A stretch of 64,000 bases of DNA from DASZBX01 sp035943635 (GTDB lineage Bacteria; Actinomycetota; Actinomycetes; Streptomycetales; Catenulisporaceae): the NCBI GenBank assembly GCA_035943635.1, contig DASZBX010000080.1, positions 62,001-126,000 of the forward strand, given 5' to 3'. Positions 1-7,716 of the stretch are shown piece after piece. The position numbers and the translations under genes were made by a program. Numbering within the stretch: the stretch's first letter is position 1; every line of letters begins with the position of its first letter. The notes beneath the pieces are model-generated. The model ran no database searches. It saw only the letters and a list, made by a program, of their open reading frames with translations, and was not told the DNA's origin.

Positions 1-1
1 A

Positions 2-1339
2 CTGGCCGACGCCCCACGCGAGAGCCTGGGCCCCGGAACGCTCATCACGTTCGCCCAGCGCGACCCCGGGCACGAGGGAACGCTGCTGTGCCGAGTAGCG
101 CGGATCGACCACTTCGCCGACCGGTCGGGGCTGGTGGCCGCCGTGGATCCTGGCGCAGTGCTGCCGGGTGCGGACCGGGCCGGGTTGGCCGCACAGCTGG
201 AGGAGATCTATCCGGGAGCCGGAGACCGGGCACATCTGGCGATCCACGTGCAGTACCTCGGGCAGGTCGACCCCCAGGCAACACGGCAGACGACCTGGGG
301 CCGGGCTCAGGAGAAGTCCACGTGGCGCGCCGCGGTCCTAGTCACCAACCTGGATCGGGACGTGCTGCTGGTCAAAGAGGCCGGGCACTTAGACTGGCGG
401 CTGCCCGGCCACAGCCCCGTCACCCCGGCCGATGTGAACTTGGCCGTCGTCCGGGCTCTGACCCGCGACGTGGGCCCAGCAGCCGACAAGATCTTCCCGG
501 CGCGGCTGCTGGTGAACGATCTGCTGCGCTCTGCCCGGGGATGGGAGTTCGAACTCGTCCTAGACGGTGGCGTGGTGACTGGCGAGCAGGCCGGCGCGAT
601 CACAACCGGCCCGGTCGTCCAGGACGGGAACGAGGTCGAGTGCCGGGCGTTCGTCGCGGTCGACCAGATCGGCGCTCTGCTCGCTCCCGGGCTGGCGCGC
701 CGGGTGACTGGCGCCCACCGTCGCCTGCTGTCCGAGAATGCGCCAGGGCGGCTGAGCCACGGATACGCACCGGGGACCCGGCCGGTGTGCACCTGGCACG
801 AGGATGTCGCGGTACCCGACGGCGTGCCGGTCGGGAAGGTCGCACTCTTCGCGTTCGACCCCGATGATGGCCGCGTGCTCCTACACCACCACATGTACCA
901 GCACAGATACGCCCTCCCCGCCGCCCGCCCGGAACCCGAGGAGGGCGGGCAGCTGCTGACGACGGCGACCCGGGCGGCGTACGAGCAGGCGCAGATCGTG
1001 ATCGAGGACGCAATCCTGCTCGGCTACCTGTACACCCGCAACGACCCGGCCCATCCCGGCGGGCTCGTCCAGGTCTTCTACGCCGCCCCGATCGTGCGCT
1101 ACGAGCAGGCCGACCCGCACCAGGACCTCAGACATGAGGTCACCTGCCCGCCGTACCGCCGGTTTCTGTGCGACCCCCGCCGCGCCGCCGACCTGCTCGA
1201 TGACGGGCCCACCGGCTTCGTTCGGGCGGCCGCAGCCGCCCGTGCCGCCGCGGTCTTCCGGATCCCGGCAGGAAGCAGCGCGCCCGACGGGTACCTCGAC
1301 CACGCCTACACCCCCATCCGCAGCACCGGCCGGCCCTAG
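2..1339 (+). CDS. ASCH domain fused to two degenerate Nudix-like domains (5' partial)
   Basis: The frame is open to the left edge of the window, so the true start lies upstream; the GTG at 134 is internal to the domain. Codons 1-85 read as an ASCH (ASC-1 homology) domain: a short strand with GTLITF, a second strand around LLCRVARI, the LPGADR turn and a helix ending in IYPG before AIHVQYL. Two Nudix-like folds follow, at about residues 100-230 (VLVTNLDRDVLLVKE) and 275-400 (VALFAFDPDDGRVLL). In both, the Nudix box has lost its acidic metal ligands: the first has RALTRDVG and the second RAAYEQAQ where REUxEExGU is expected. ASCH domains are known or predicted to bind RNA or modified nucleotides. 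A binding or sensor role is therefore more likely than pyrophosphatase activity (inference). It is the first visible gene of a same-strand cassette running to 6,853. Confidence 0.75.
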   Translation: MADAPRESLGPGTLITFAQRDPGHEGTLLCRVARIDHFADRSGLVAAVDPGAVLPGADRAGLAAQLEEIYPGAGDRAHLAIHVQYLGQVDPQATRQTTWGRAQEKSTWRAAVLVTNLDRDVLLVKEAGHLDWRLPGHSPVTPADVNLAVVRALTRDVGPAADKIFPARLLVNDLLRSARGWEFELVLDGGVVTGEQAGAITTGPVVQDGNEVECRAFVAVDQIGALLAPGLARRVTGAHRRLLSENAPGRLSHGYAPGTRPVCTWHEDVAVPDGVPVGKVALFAFDPDDGRVLLHHHMYQHRYALPAARPEPEEGGQLLTTATRAAYEQAQIVIEDAILLGYLYTRNDPAHPGGLVQVFYAAPIVRYEQADPHQDLRHEVTCPPYRRFLCDPRRAADLLDDGPTGFVRAAAAARAAAVFRIPAGSSAPDGYLDHAYTPIRSTGRP

Positions 1340-1461
1340 CCGTCCGCCGCCGGCCACACAGCCGGGCACCGAAGCGCCCTGATCGCCGGGTCTCCGCCGC
1401 AGCCTCTTCACCCCCACGTCATCGACCACGAGCACAACTACTGATGGAAAGGCCTTTTTTG

Positions 1462-2817
1462 ATGAGCGAGAATGCTCTGGTCCGCAGCGCCGAGGAGTGG
1501 ACCAGACACCCCTCCGACCCCGCCTCGGCGCTGGCATCGGCGATGTCGGCGGTGCCGGCGCTCTGCTTCACCCCGCACCTGGCGGCCGTGGCCGCCGCGA
1601 TCTGCCCGGGCGAAGCGTGTCGGCACCTTGCAGTGTTGGCGGCCATGGACCTCGTGCAACGAGACGGGGACCGCTACCACATGGCGGCCGAGCAGCCTGG
1701 CGCGGGCGCGGGCGATCCGGACGCGGCACGTCGGATCGTGGCCTGGCACCTGCATGCCGCAGACGCGGCCTTGAGCGCCATGGGCATGAACATCCGCTAC
1801 CAGCCGCTGTCCGGGCCGGCGGCGCAGGAGCTGCCCGAGGCTCCGGGTGGGTTCCACGACGGGTACGGCTGGTTGTGGGCGCACCGTGAGAACCTCTTGG
1901 TCGTGCTCCGGGTCGCCGTCGATCGGGGCTGGTGCGAGCAGGGGTGGCAACTGGCCGTGATCCTGGCCGAGGTGTGCGCGCTGACCAACGACACCGTTCG
2001 GTGGTCGCAGGTGATCGAGCTCGGGAGTCAGGCCGCGGTGAAGGCCGGGTCGGCGGCCGGTGAGGCGATGATGCTCGCTACGCACGGGAAACTGTTCGCC
2101 CAGCAGGGTTTCACCATCCTGGCCGAGAGTCTCCAGCGTCAGGCGCTGTCGCTGCGCGAGCACCTCGACGATCGGCCCGGCCTGGTGCGCTCGTATATCG
2201 CCCTGGGTCTGGTGCGTCGGCGGCAAGGTGAAATCTCGCAGGCCCAGGACATGTTCGAGGCGGCCGAGGACCTGGCACGGCAGATCGACGATCCGGCCAT
2301 GGTGGCGGTCACCGCCCTTCACCAGGCCGGCGTGTTCATAGAACTCGGCTCCTTCACCGAGGCCGAAGAGCTGATCTGTCAGAGCCGGGCCTTCCTGCAC
2401 GGGCGCGCGCCCCTGTACGCGGCGAGCGCGGCATCGACCCTGTCCTGGGCCCTGCGCGGGCAGGGCCGACTGGTGGAGGCACTGGAGGTGTGCACGGTCG
2501 CCGTGGCCGAGAGCGCCTCCCTGCCGGCGCCCGTGTTCCTGGCCGGCGCACTGACCGAGCACGCCCGCGTCCTGTTCGCGGCAGGGCGCACCGGTCAGGC
2601 CCTGACCGTGGCGCGCGAGGCCGCCGCGCTCTACCGGGGCTTAGGCGATCGGCAGCGCTACGCGATCCTGTTGGACCTGGGAGCGCGCTTGCACGAGGAC
2701 CTGGGCCAGGACGAGCAGGCCAGAGTGTTGACCGTGCACGCCGCGACGCTGCGCGTGCAGCTGCACGCCGAGGACAGAACCCCGGCGCTAACCCCCACCA
2801 CCGATCCCCGCCACTAG
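1462..2817 (+). CDS. Winged-helix/TPR protein, first of two paralogues
   Basis: This protein of about 450 residues resembles the C-terminal half of AfsR/SARP or NB-ARC regulators. An N-terminal helical, winged-helix-like segment (to about residue 85, ending in LVQRDGDRYHM) is followed by the characteristic WHLHAADAA helix and then by roughly six TPR units from about residue 190 to the end (for example SYIALGLVRRRQGEISQA). No Walker A or B motif and no DNA-binding output domain are visible, so it is a stand-alone sensor or scaffold. The ATG at 1462 is preferred over the in-frame ATG at 1444 because a GGAAAGG ribosome site sits about 9 bases before it. It ends 14 bases before the next gene, which suggests an operon. 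A paralogue lies at 4750-6090. Confidence 0.75.
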   Translation: MSENALVRSAEEWTRHPSDPASALASAMSAVPALCFTPHLAAVAAAICPGEACRHLAVLAAMDLVQRDGDRYHMAAEQPGAGAGDPDAARRIVAWHLHAADAALSAMGMNIRYQPLSGPAAQELPEAPGGFHDGYGWLWAHRENLLVVLRVAVDRGWCEQGWQLAVILAEVCALTNDTVRWSQVIELGSQAAVKAGSAAGEAMMLATHGKLFAQQGFTILAESLQRQALSLREHLDDRPGLVRSYIALGLVRRRQGEISQAQDMFEAAEDLARQIDDPAMVAVTALHQAGVFIELGSFTEAEELICQSRAFLHGRAPLYAASAASTLSWALRGQGRLVEALEVCTVAVAESASLPAPVFLAGALTEHARVLFAAGRTGQALTVAREAAALYRGLGDRQRYAILLDLGARLHEDLGQDEQARVLTVHAATLRVQLHAEDRTPALTPTTDPRH

Positions 2818-2831
2818 ACCGGAGTACCCGC

Positions 2832-3713
2832 ATGCTGATCACCACCATCGTCCAGAGCTTGCTGCCGCCCAAGCCCGGCGCACCGGACCCGTGGCCTCAA
2901 GTCGTTCAGCGCTTCGAAAACAGCGGTCTGACTCCCGATTTCGTGCTGCTCAACGAATGCCTGGACTGGGCCGCGGACGATGACCGGCTGCTGCGCCGGG
3001 CCAGGAAGGACCTGGGGCTCTCCAGCCTGCCGCTGGCGGTGTCCGCCTCCGGACTGGCCACGGTCGTGCTGTATCGGTCCGAGACGGTCGGGCAGCCGGT
3101 GGCGTTTCGCCCGCCGACCGACAGCGACCCGGGGATCTTGCACCAGGACGCCACCGGCCGGTCCTTGCACGGCTGGAGCATCGGATGGTGGCAGGTCGGC
3201 CTGCCCCAGCCCCTGGCGGTGTGCAGTTTCAAGCTCACGCCGTTCTCCGTGGACGCCGCCCGTATCGAAGCTGCTTATGTCGCCTCGCACATCTATCGTC
3301 AGGGTGCGTATGCGCTGGGCGGCGGTGACACGAATTTCTCCCCAGCCCACCCCGACAATCCGCCGCCGGACTGGACGCGTCAATATCCGTATAATCTGGG
3401 ATCGCGGGCGATTGCGGGCACGGCCCGATCCGCTCATCCGGTCGCTGACCGATCGGTCGCCCAGCAATTGGCCGACAAAGGACTGGACGACGTCGCCTGG
3501 GAGTGGGCCCGGGCGTCGGGAGACCGCTGCGTTCTGCGGCCGACGAGCGAGTTCGACCGGATCGACACCTGCCACGTCACCCCTGCGTTGACGCCCGCGA
3601 TCACCGGCTACCACACCCTGACCAACCCGGACGGGGCCAGCGACCACGATGCGGTGGCGTTCACCCTGGACACCGACCTGGCCGTCACCGGCAGCGAGTT
3701 CGACTGGCGGTAA
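2832..3713 (+). CDS. Endonuclease/exonuclease/phosphatase (EEP) fold protein
   Basis: The 293-residue product carries the landmarks of the EEP superfamily (DNase I, exonuclease III, inositol polyphosphate 5-phosphatase). The metal-binding glutamate lies in LLNECLDW (Glu42), the catalytic Asp/Asn pair in GGDTNF (Asp166, Asn168) and the terminal histidine motif in ASDHDAVAF (Asp271-His272). These are spaced as the family requires, so the active site appears intact. No signal peptide is seen, so a cytoplasmic phosphodiesterase or nuclease is expected; the substrate is unknown. The ATG at 2832 has GGAG 8 bases upstream and follows the TPR gene by 14 bases. A large perfect palindrome directly follows the stop codon. 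Neighbouring genes (ASCH, 2H phosphoesterase) also suggest RNA or nucleotide substrates (inference). Confidence 0.75.
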   Translation: MLITTIVQSLLPPKPGAPDPWPQVVQRFENSGLTPDFVLLNECLDWAADDDRLLRRARKDLGLSSLPLAVSASGLATVVLYRSETVGQPVAFRPPTDSDPGILHQDATGRSLHGWSIGWWQVGLPQPLAVCSFKLTPFSVDAARIEAAYVASHIYRQGAYALGGGDTNFSPAHPDNPPPDWTRQYPYNLGSRAIAGTARSAHPVADRSVAQQLADKGLDDVAWEWARASGDRCVLRPTSEFDRIDTCHVTPALTPAITGYHTLTNPDGASDHDAVAFTLDTDLAVTGSEFDWR

Positions 3714-3727
3714 GACGCCGCCACCCC

Positions 3728-3761
3728 CGCGGTTGGCTGCGCCGCGGCGCAGCCAACCGCG
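3728..3761. terminator. 34-bp perfect palindrome, probable terminator or attenuator
   Basis: The 34 bases form a perfect inverted repeat centred on 3744/3745; the left arm begins CGCGGTTGGCTGCG. It lies 14 bases after the EEP stop codon and before the phosphatase gene. No T-run follows, which is common for actinomycete terminators. It could end the upstream transcript or protect its 3' end while allowing partial readthrough. Confidence 0.75.
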
Positions 3762-3813
3762 CGATTGACCACCCCGACAACCCTCTCTCCTCTACCTAAG
3801 GACACGCTCGCTC

Positions 3814-3897
3814 ATGCCTCCTCGCGCAGCCGCTGCGCCACCAGCGCCCGGCACCATGCCGACACCCAGTTCCCGTGGCCGGGCAGGCCGGGTCTGA
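3814..3897 (+). CDS. Possible 27-codon upstream ORF coupled to the PP2C gene
   Basis: An ATG at 3814 follows AAGGAC at a fair ribosome-site distance and opens a 27-codon Ala/Pro/Arg-rich frame. Its TGA shares a base with the ATG of the next gene (TGATG at 3895-3899). The arrangement is typical of translational coupling by a leader ORF. The peptide has no recognisable domain, and the upstream region could instead be part of the untranslated leader. Confidence 0.35.
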   Translation: MPPRAAAAPPAPGTMPTPSSRGRAGRV

Positions 3898-4739
3898 TGC
3901 TCTCAACGATCCTGACCGTGCCCGGCGGCGGCACACCGAACGAAGACGCCGCCGCGGCGAGCACCGACCTGCTGGTGGTGCTCGACGGACTGACCAGCCC
4001 GCCGTCGCTGGGCACCGGATGCGCCCACGGCACGCCGTGGTACGTGCGGCACCTGGCCGCGCGCCTGATCGAACGCGCCAGCGTGCGCCAGGGCGCCGGG
4101 CTAGCCGGCATCCTGGCCGAGGCGATCGACGCCGTCGGCACCGAGCACCGCGGTTGTGACCTGGCGCATCCCGGGACCCCGTCGGCTACCGTCGGCCTGC
4201 TGCGGGCCGGGGCCGACACGGTGGACTACCTCGTGCTGGCGGACTGCACAGCACTGATCGACTCTGGCGGGCACGTCGAGGCGGTCACCGACCCGCGCGC
4301 CGAACAGATGGAGCCAGGCCTGCAGTCCGCGGTCCTTACGGCCCCGCTCGCCAGCGCGCAGCGGGCCGCGGCTCTCGATGCCTGGATCACCGTGCAGCGC
4401 GGATACCGCAACCAGCCCGGCGGCTACTGGATCGCCGGGTCCGTGCCCGAGGCGGCCGACCACGCCCTGACCGGCACCAGGCCGACCGCTGAGGTCCGGT
4501 CCGCCGCGGTGATGTCAGACGGCGCCAGCCGCTACAGCGACACCTTCGCCCTGGGCGACTGGACCGAGGCCCTCGCCGCGATCGACCACAGCCCCAGCGC
4601 CGTCATCGCCCGGGTGCGCGCCTGCGAACACGAGGATGCGCAGTGCGTGCGATGGCCCCGGTTCAAGACCAGCGACGACGCGACGATCGCCTTCTGGCGC
4701 CCCGCACCGGGGCGGACCGGAACCACGACTGATGAGTAA
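3897..4739 (+). CDS. PP2C-like protein phosphatase
   Basis: The product of about 280 residues resembles the PP2C/SpoIIE fold in its compact actinobacterial form. It shows NEDAAAA near the N-terminus (first metal aspartate), LVVLDGLTS (the DG motif), SATVGLLR, the MSDGASRY motif and a C-terminal DDATIAFW. These supply the acidic metal ligands expected for Mn/Mg-dependent removal of phosphate from Ser/Thr. The ATG at 3897 is chosen because the conserved fold begins a few residues after it, although an in-frame TTG at 3765 would extend the protein. The stop overlaps the first possible start of the next TPR gene (4732). A phosphatase inside this cassette implies phospho-regulation of a neighbouring protein, but no cognate kinase is visible in the window. 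Confidence 0.7.
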   Translation: MLSTILTVPGGGTPNEDAAAASTDLLVVLDGLTSPPSLGTGCAHGTPWYVRHLAARLIERASVRQGAGLAGILAEAIDAVGTEHRGCDLAHPGTPSATVGLLRAGADTVDYLVLADCTALIDSGGHVEAVTDPRAEQMEPGLQSAVLTAPLASAQRAAALDAWITVQRGYRNQPGGYWIAGSVPEAADHALTGTRPTAEVRSAAVMSDGASRYSDTFALGDWTEALAAIDHSPSAVIARVRACEHEDAQCVRWPRFKTSDDATIAFWRPAPGRTGTTTDE

Positions 4740-4749
4740 GGACGCGGAT

Positions 4750-6090
4750 GTGAGCACGGCCCAGAACACACAGTCTGTCACAGGGTTCGATCAGTGGTCC
4801 GCGTTGCCGGCCGCCGCCCGGGCGCTGGGCGAGCGGGTGGCAGTACACCCGGGTTCATGGATCCCGGTGGGGGCTGCCGCGGCGGCCGGCGCGATCGGGG
4901 ACGGGCTGACCAGGCGTTACCTGGACGCCTTGGTCCGTGCCGGGATCCTGGAGCAGGACGACGCCGGACGCTACCGCCTGACCGCACCGGACCCGACCGC
5001 CGCGATCGACGAGGGCGCCCTGGACCGGGTGCTGTCCTGGTACCTGCATACCGCGCGCAATGCAGTTACGATCATGGGCCTTGACAGCTGGCGCGGGCCG
5101 CTGCCCGACCCGCTGCCCGGCGTGCACGCGGAGGCGTTCGCGGACTTCGCCCACGGCCGGGCATGGCTGCACACCCACCACGACGTGCTGGCCGCGGCCG
5201 GGCGCGCGGCGGCCGCCACAGGCCGCGACCAGATCGCCTGGCAGTTGCCGGCGCTCCTGCACGGCGCGCAGGCGGTCTGGCACGACGAGGCGCCCTGGGC
5301 CCTGGCCGCCCGCCTCGGCCGCCAGGCGGCCGAGCGCTGCGGGGACAAGGCTGGTCTCGCGGTCATGCTCGAAAGCGACGGCAAGAGGCTGATGCAGATC
5401 GGCGATGTGGCCGGAGCCTTGGGCGCTTTGCAGCAGGCCCTGGACCTGCGCGTAGAGACCGGGGACGAGGCGGGCCAGGTGCGATCGCTTAACGCAATCG
5501 GCCTGGCGTACCGGCACAGCGGCGAGATGGAGCGGGCCGTCCTGCAGTTCCAGGACACCCTGGATCTGGCCCGGCAGATCGGCGACGAGCAGTTCGCGAC
5601 GTTCGCCCGGATGAACCTGGGCGCCGCCTTGATGCGCACCGGCCGGGCGGTCGAGGGTGAATCTCTGCTTCGGCACGCCCTGGACGACCTTGGCGGCCAC
5701 GGCCAGCCGGTCTACGAGGCCAACGCGCTGGCGGATCTAGGTGAGGCGCGGCGAGTCCAGGGCGACCTGGTCGGCGCCGAGGTCGCCGGGCGCCGCGCGG
5801 TGGCCCTGGCCCAGGACACCGGGGTCGAGGTCTTCCTGGCATCCTGCCTAGCCCAGCTCGCCCACACCCTGACCGCCGCCGGGCGGCCGAGCGAGGCGAT
5901 CGACGCCCTGCGCGAAGCCGCCTCGATCTACACCGACCGCGGCCGACACCTGCGCCACGCCGAGATCCTGGACCAAGCCGCAGACCTCTACCACCATCTG
6001 GGCATGGGAGAGTCGGCCGACGCGGCCCGGCGCACCGCTGCGGACATCCGCCACCTGATCCCAACCGGCCAGGACACCCACGACAGATGA
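4750..6090 (+). CDS. Winged-helix/TPR protein, second paralogue
   Basis: The product of about 446 residues is a clear paralogue of the protein at 1462-2817. It has a winged-helix-like N-terminus (YLDALVRAGILEQDDAGRY), the WYLHTARNAV helix, then TPR units (for example LNAIGLAYRHSGEMERA and ANALADLGEARRVQGDL) to the end. It again lacks an NTPase domain. The GTG at 4750 has AAGGA 7 bases upstream; the alternative ATG at 4732 overlaps the phosphatase stop codon. Either start implies co-translation with the phosphatase. In this subfamily the same modules normally sit behind an NB-ARC ATPase, so these proteins may be detached sensor arms or adaptors (inference). Confidence 0.75.
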   Translation: MSTAQNTQSVTGFDQWSALPAAARALGERVAVHPGSWIPVGAAAAAGAIGDGLTRRYLDALVRAGILEQDDAGRYRLTAPDPTAAIDEGALDRVLSWYLHTARNAVTIMGLDSWRGPLPDPLPGVHAEAFADFAHGRAWLHTHHDVLAAAGRAAAATGRDQIAWQLPALLHGAQAVWHDEAPWALAARLGRQAAERCGDKAGLAVMLESDGKRLMQIGDVAGALGALQQALDLRVETGDEAGQVRSLNAIGLAYRHSGEMERAVLQFQDTLDLARQIGDEQFATFARMNLGAALMRTGRAVEGESLLRHALDDLGGHGQPVYEANALADLGEARRVQGDLVGAEVAGRRAVALAQDTGVEVFLASCLAQLAHTLTAAGRPSEAIDALREAASIYTDRGRHLRHAEILDQAADLYHHLGMGESADAARRTAADIRHLIPTGQDTHDR

Positions 6091-6199
6091 ACGGCTCGCG
6101 CCCACCGCACGAGCAGCCGACAGACTGCGCCGACCGTAACGCACCCGGCCGGCGGCCGACGAGAGACCCCCACACCTTCGAGTAGGAAAAAGATCCCTG

Positions 6200-6853
6200 A
6201 TGGAACCTTTCCCCACCGCTGACCTGGCCTGGGAACCGGGCGAGACGCGCTGGCACGTCTACGTCCTGCCCGAACCCGACAACCAGGCCCTGGCGGAACT
6301 GATCGTCGCCACTCGGACCGTGTCCCTGAAGGTCGCTGGTGACCGGCTCGTCCCGGTCGGCGACTTCGCGCACGCCACCGTGCACATGGTCTCCATCCCC
6401 GCCCACCAGCTGGCGCCCGGGTCGGTCGAGCAACTGGCCGGCGCCCTGCGCGCAGCCGTGGCCGACCTGGTCCCGTTCCAGGTGACGGTCGGCGACGCCT
6501 CGGCCGGTACCGGATCGGTGTGCCTGAACATGGACCAGGACCAGCCAGGGCAGCCGTGGGCGGTGCTGACCGAGCGGATCGCGCAGGTGATCGCTGACCA
6601 GTTCGGCCCCCGGGCCCAGCAGTACCACCCGCCCAAGCCGCACATCGCGGTGCTTTACTGCGCCGAAGCGGCCGACTCCGGCCAGATCCAGTCCGCGCTG
6701 CGCCGGGAGATCAGCCCGTCGCGGGCCTTGATGAGAGTCGACTGCGTGTGGCTCCTGGACGTGCGTCAGTCCGTCCCGGACCACACATACACATGGCCTG
6801 ACACTACCGCGGTGCGCATCGACCTGGGCCAGGTCAGCCTGAGCGGATCGTGA
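6200..6853 (+). CDS. 2H phosphoesterase (2'-5' RNA ligase family), copy 1
   Basis: The 217-residue protein carries the two histidine motifs of the 2H phosphoesterase superfamily: HATV at residues 58-61 and HIAV at residues 148-151. The second motif has Ala where Ser or Thr is usual (HxSx/HxTx), so activity may be reduced. Family members cleave or ligate 2',5'- and 2',3'-linked RNA ends and cyclic phosphates, and some hydrolyse cyclic oligonucleotide signals. The ATG at 6200 is preceded by GGAAAAAG. The gene lies 109 bases after the second TPR gene on the same strand. A clear paralogue lies at 37770-38417 on the other strand, and both begin with MEPF. Confidence 0.8.
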   Translation: MEPFPTADLAWEPGETRWHVYVLPEPDNQALAELIVATRTVSLKVAGDRLVPVGDFAHATVHMVSIPAHQLAPGSVEQLAGALRAAVADLVPFQVTVGDASAGTGSVCLNMDQDQPGQPWAVLTERIAQVIADQFGPRAQQYHPPKPHIAVLYCAEAADSGQIQSALRREISPSRALMRVDCVWLLDVRQSVPDHTYTWPDTTAVRIDLGQVSLSGS

Positions 6854-6890
6854 CAGTACCGGTCACCGCGAGCCCCAAACCGGGCCCGCG

Positions 6891-7290
6891 GTGACCGCCT
6901 CGCCGCTGACGGTGCTGGTCAATGCAGGGCCGGTGCTGCCGATCCTGTCCGCCTCCGGCGGGGTGGAGTCCGTCATCAACGCCCTGGTGCCGGCGCTGCG
7001 CGAGCGCGGGGTGCGCGTGGTGCTGGCCACCGTCACCGCCAGCACGATAGAGGCCGACGAGATCCTCGCGGTGTTCGACGAACCCCAGCACTAACGGGTG
7101 GGCGCGGCGTATACGAAGGCGAACTCGGTCCCGCACACGCACAAGCAGGCCGTGCTCGACCGGGCCCGGCGCGGAGACATCGCCGTGGTCCACGACCATC
7201 TGAAGATCGTGGGCCCGGCGACGCCGGCGGCTGCCGGGACCAGCGTGCCGCCCAGCGTGCAGACCCCGCACCGGGAGGTGGCCAAAAACT
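6891..7290 (+). pseudogene. Broken family-4-like glycosyltransferase N-terminus
   Basis: The frame opened by GTG 6891 reads like the N-terminal Rossmann domain of a GT-B glycosyltransferase (VLVNAGPVLPILSASGG, then VESVINALVPALRERGV). It is stopped by an in-frame TAA at 7092-7094. The same frame then continues with recognisable family sequence (DIAVVHDHLKI, PPSVQTPHREVAKNSG) to about 7290, where homology ends. The nonsense codon and the missing C-terminal domain show a decayed gene. It follows the 2H phosphoesterase on the same strand and may once have ended that operon. Confidence 0.65.
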
Positions 7291-7299
7291 CCGGCTACG

Positions 7300-7658
7300 G
7301 CCAGTGGTACCGACCCGGTGCTCGATCAGGCCCTGGAGCAGGCCGGCGAGCCGCAAATGGTCGTGGAAGGCGGCCGCAGGGTCACAGTGACGGACCGCAA
7401 CGTGATTGTGTGGCACAGCAACGGTGGCCACACGACCGTGGGGAACACCCCCGGCCGAGACTTCGACGCGGAGACAGCACAAGTCCCACGCGAGCACGAG
7501 CAGCACCACGGCGTGCGCCCCGGCCGCGGCAACCTCCCCTCCCCGGGGCCTGAACACCCGCGGGGTTTACAGACCCGCGGTACGCGTCTGCGCAGACTGG
7601 TCCATGCCGCCCGCTCGGACGAGCCGGTCCACGACCGCAGCAGACGCGGGCGCACCAC
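7300..7658 (+). other. Unassigned coding remnant left of the IS element
   Basis: From about 7312 one forward frame reads TDPVLDQALEQAGEPQ and then RVTVTDRNVIVWHSNGGHTT. It looks like genuine protein but matches no family I recognise, and the frame soon becomes low-complexity Arg/Pro-rich sequence. It has no convincing start. It is probably debris of a gene truncated by the same rearrangement that broke the glycosyltransferase. Confidence 0.3.
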
Positions 7659-7680
7659 CTAGTAGAGTGTCGCTGCTAAG
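7659..7680 (+). repeat. Left terminal inverted repeat of the IS630 element
   Basis: The terminal bases CTAGTAGAGTGTCGCTGCTA match the reverse complement of the right end with only two or three differences. The flanking TA is the expected target duplication. Confidence 0.8.
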
Positions 7681-7716
7681 TTTAGGCTTCTTCCGCTTTT
7701 GTCAGTCAGGACTGTG

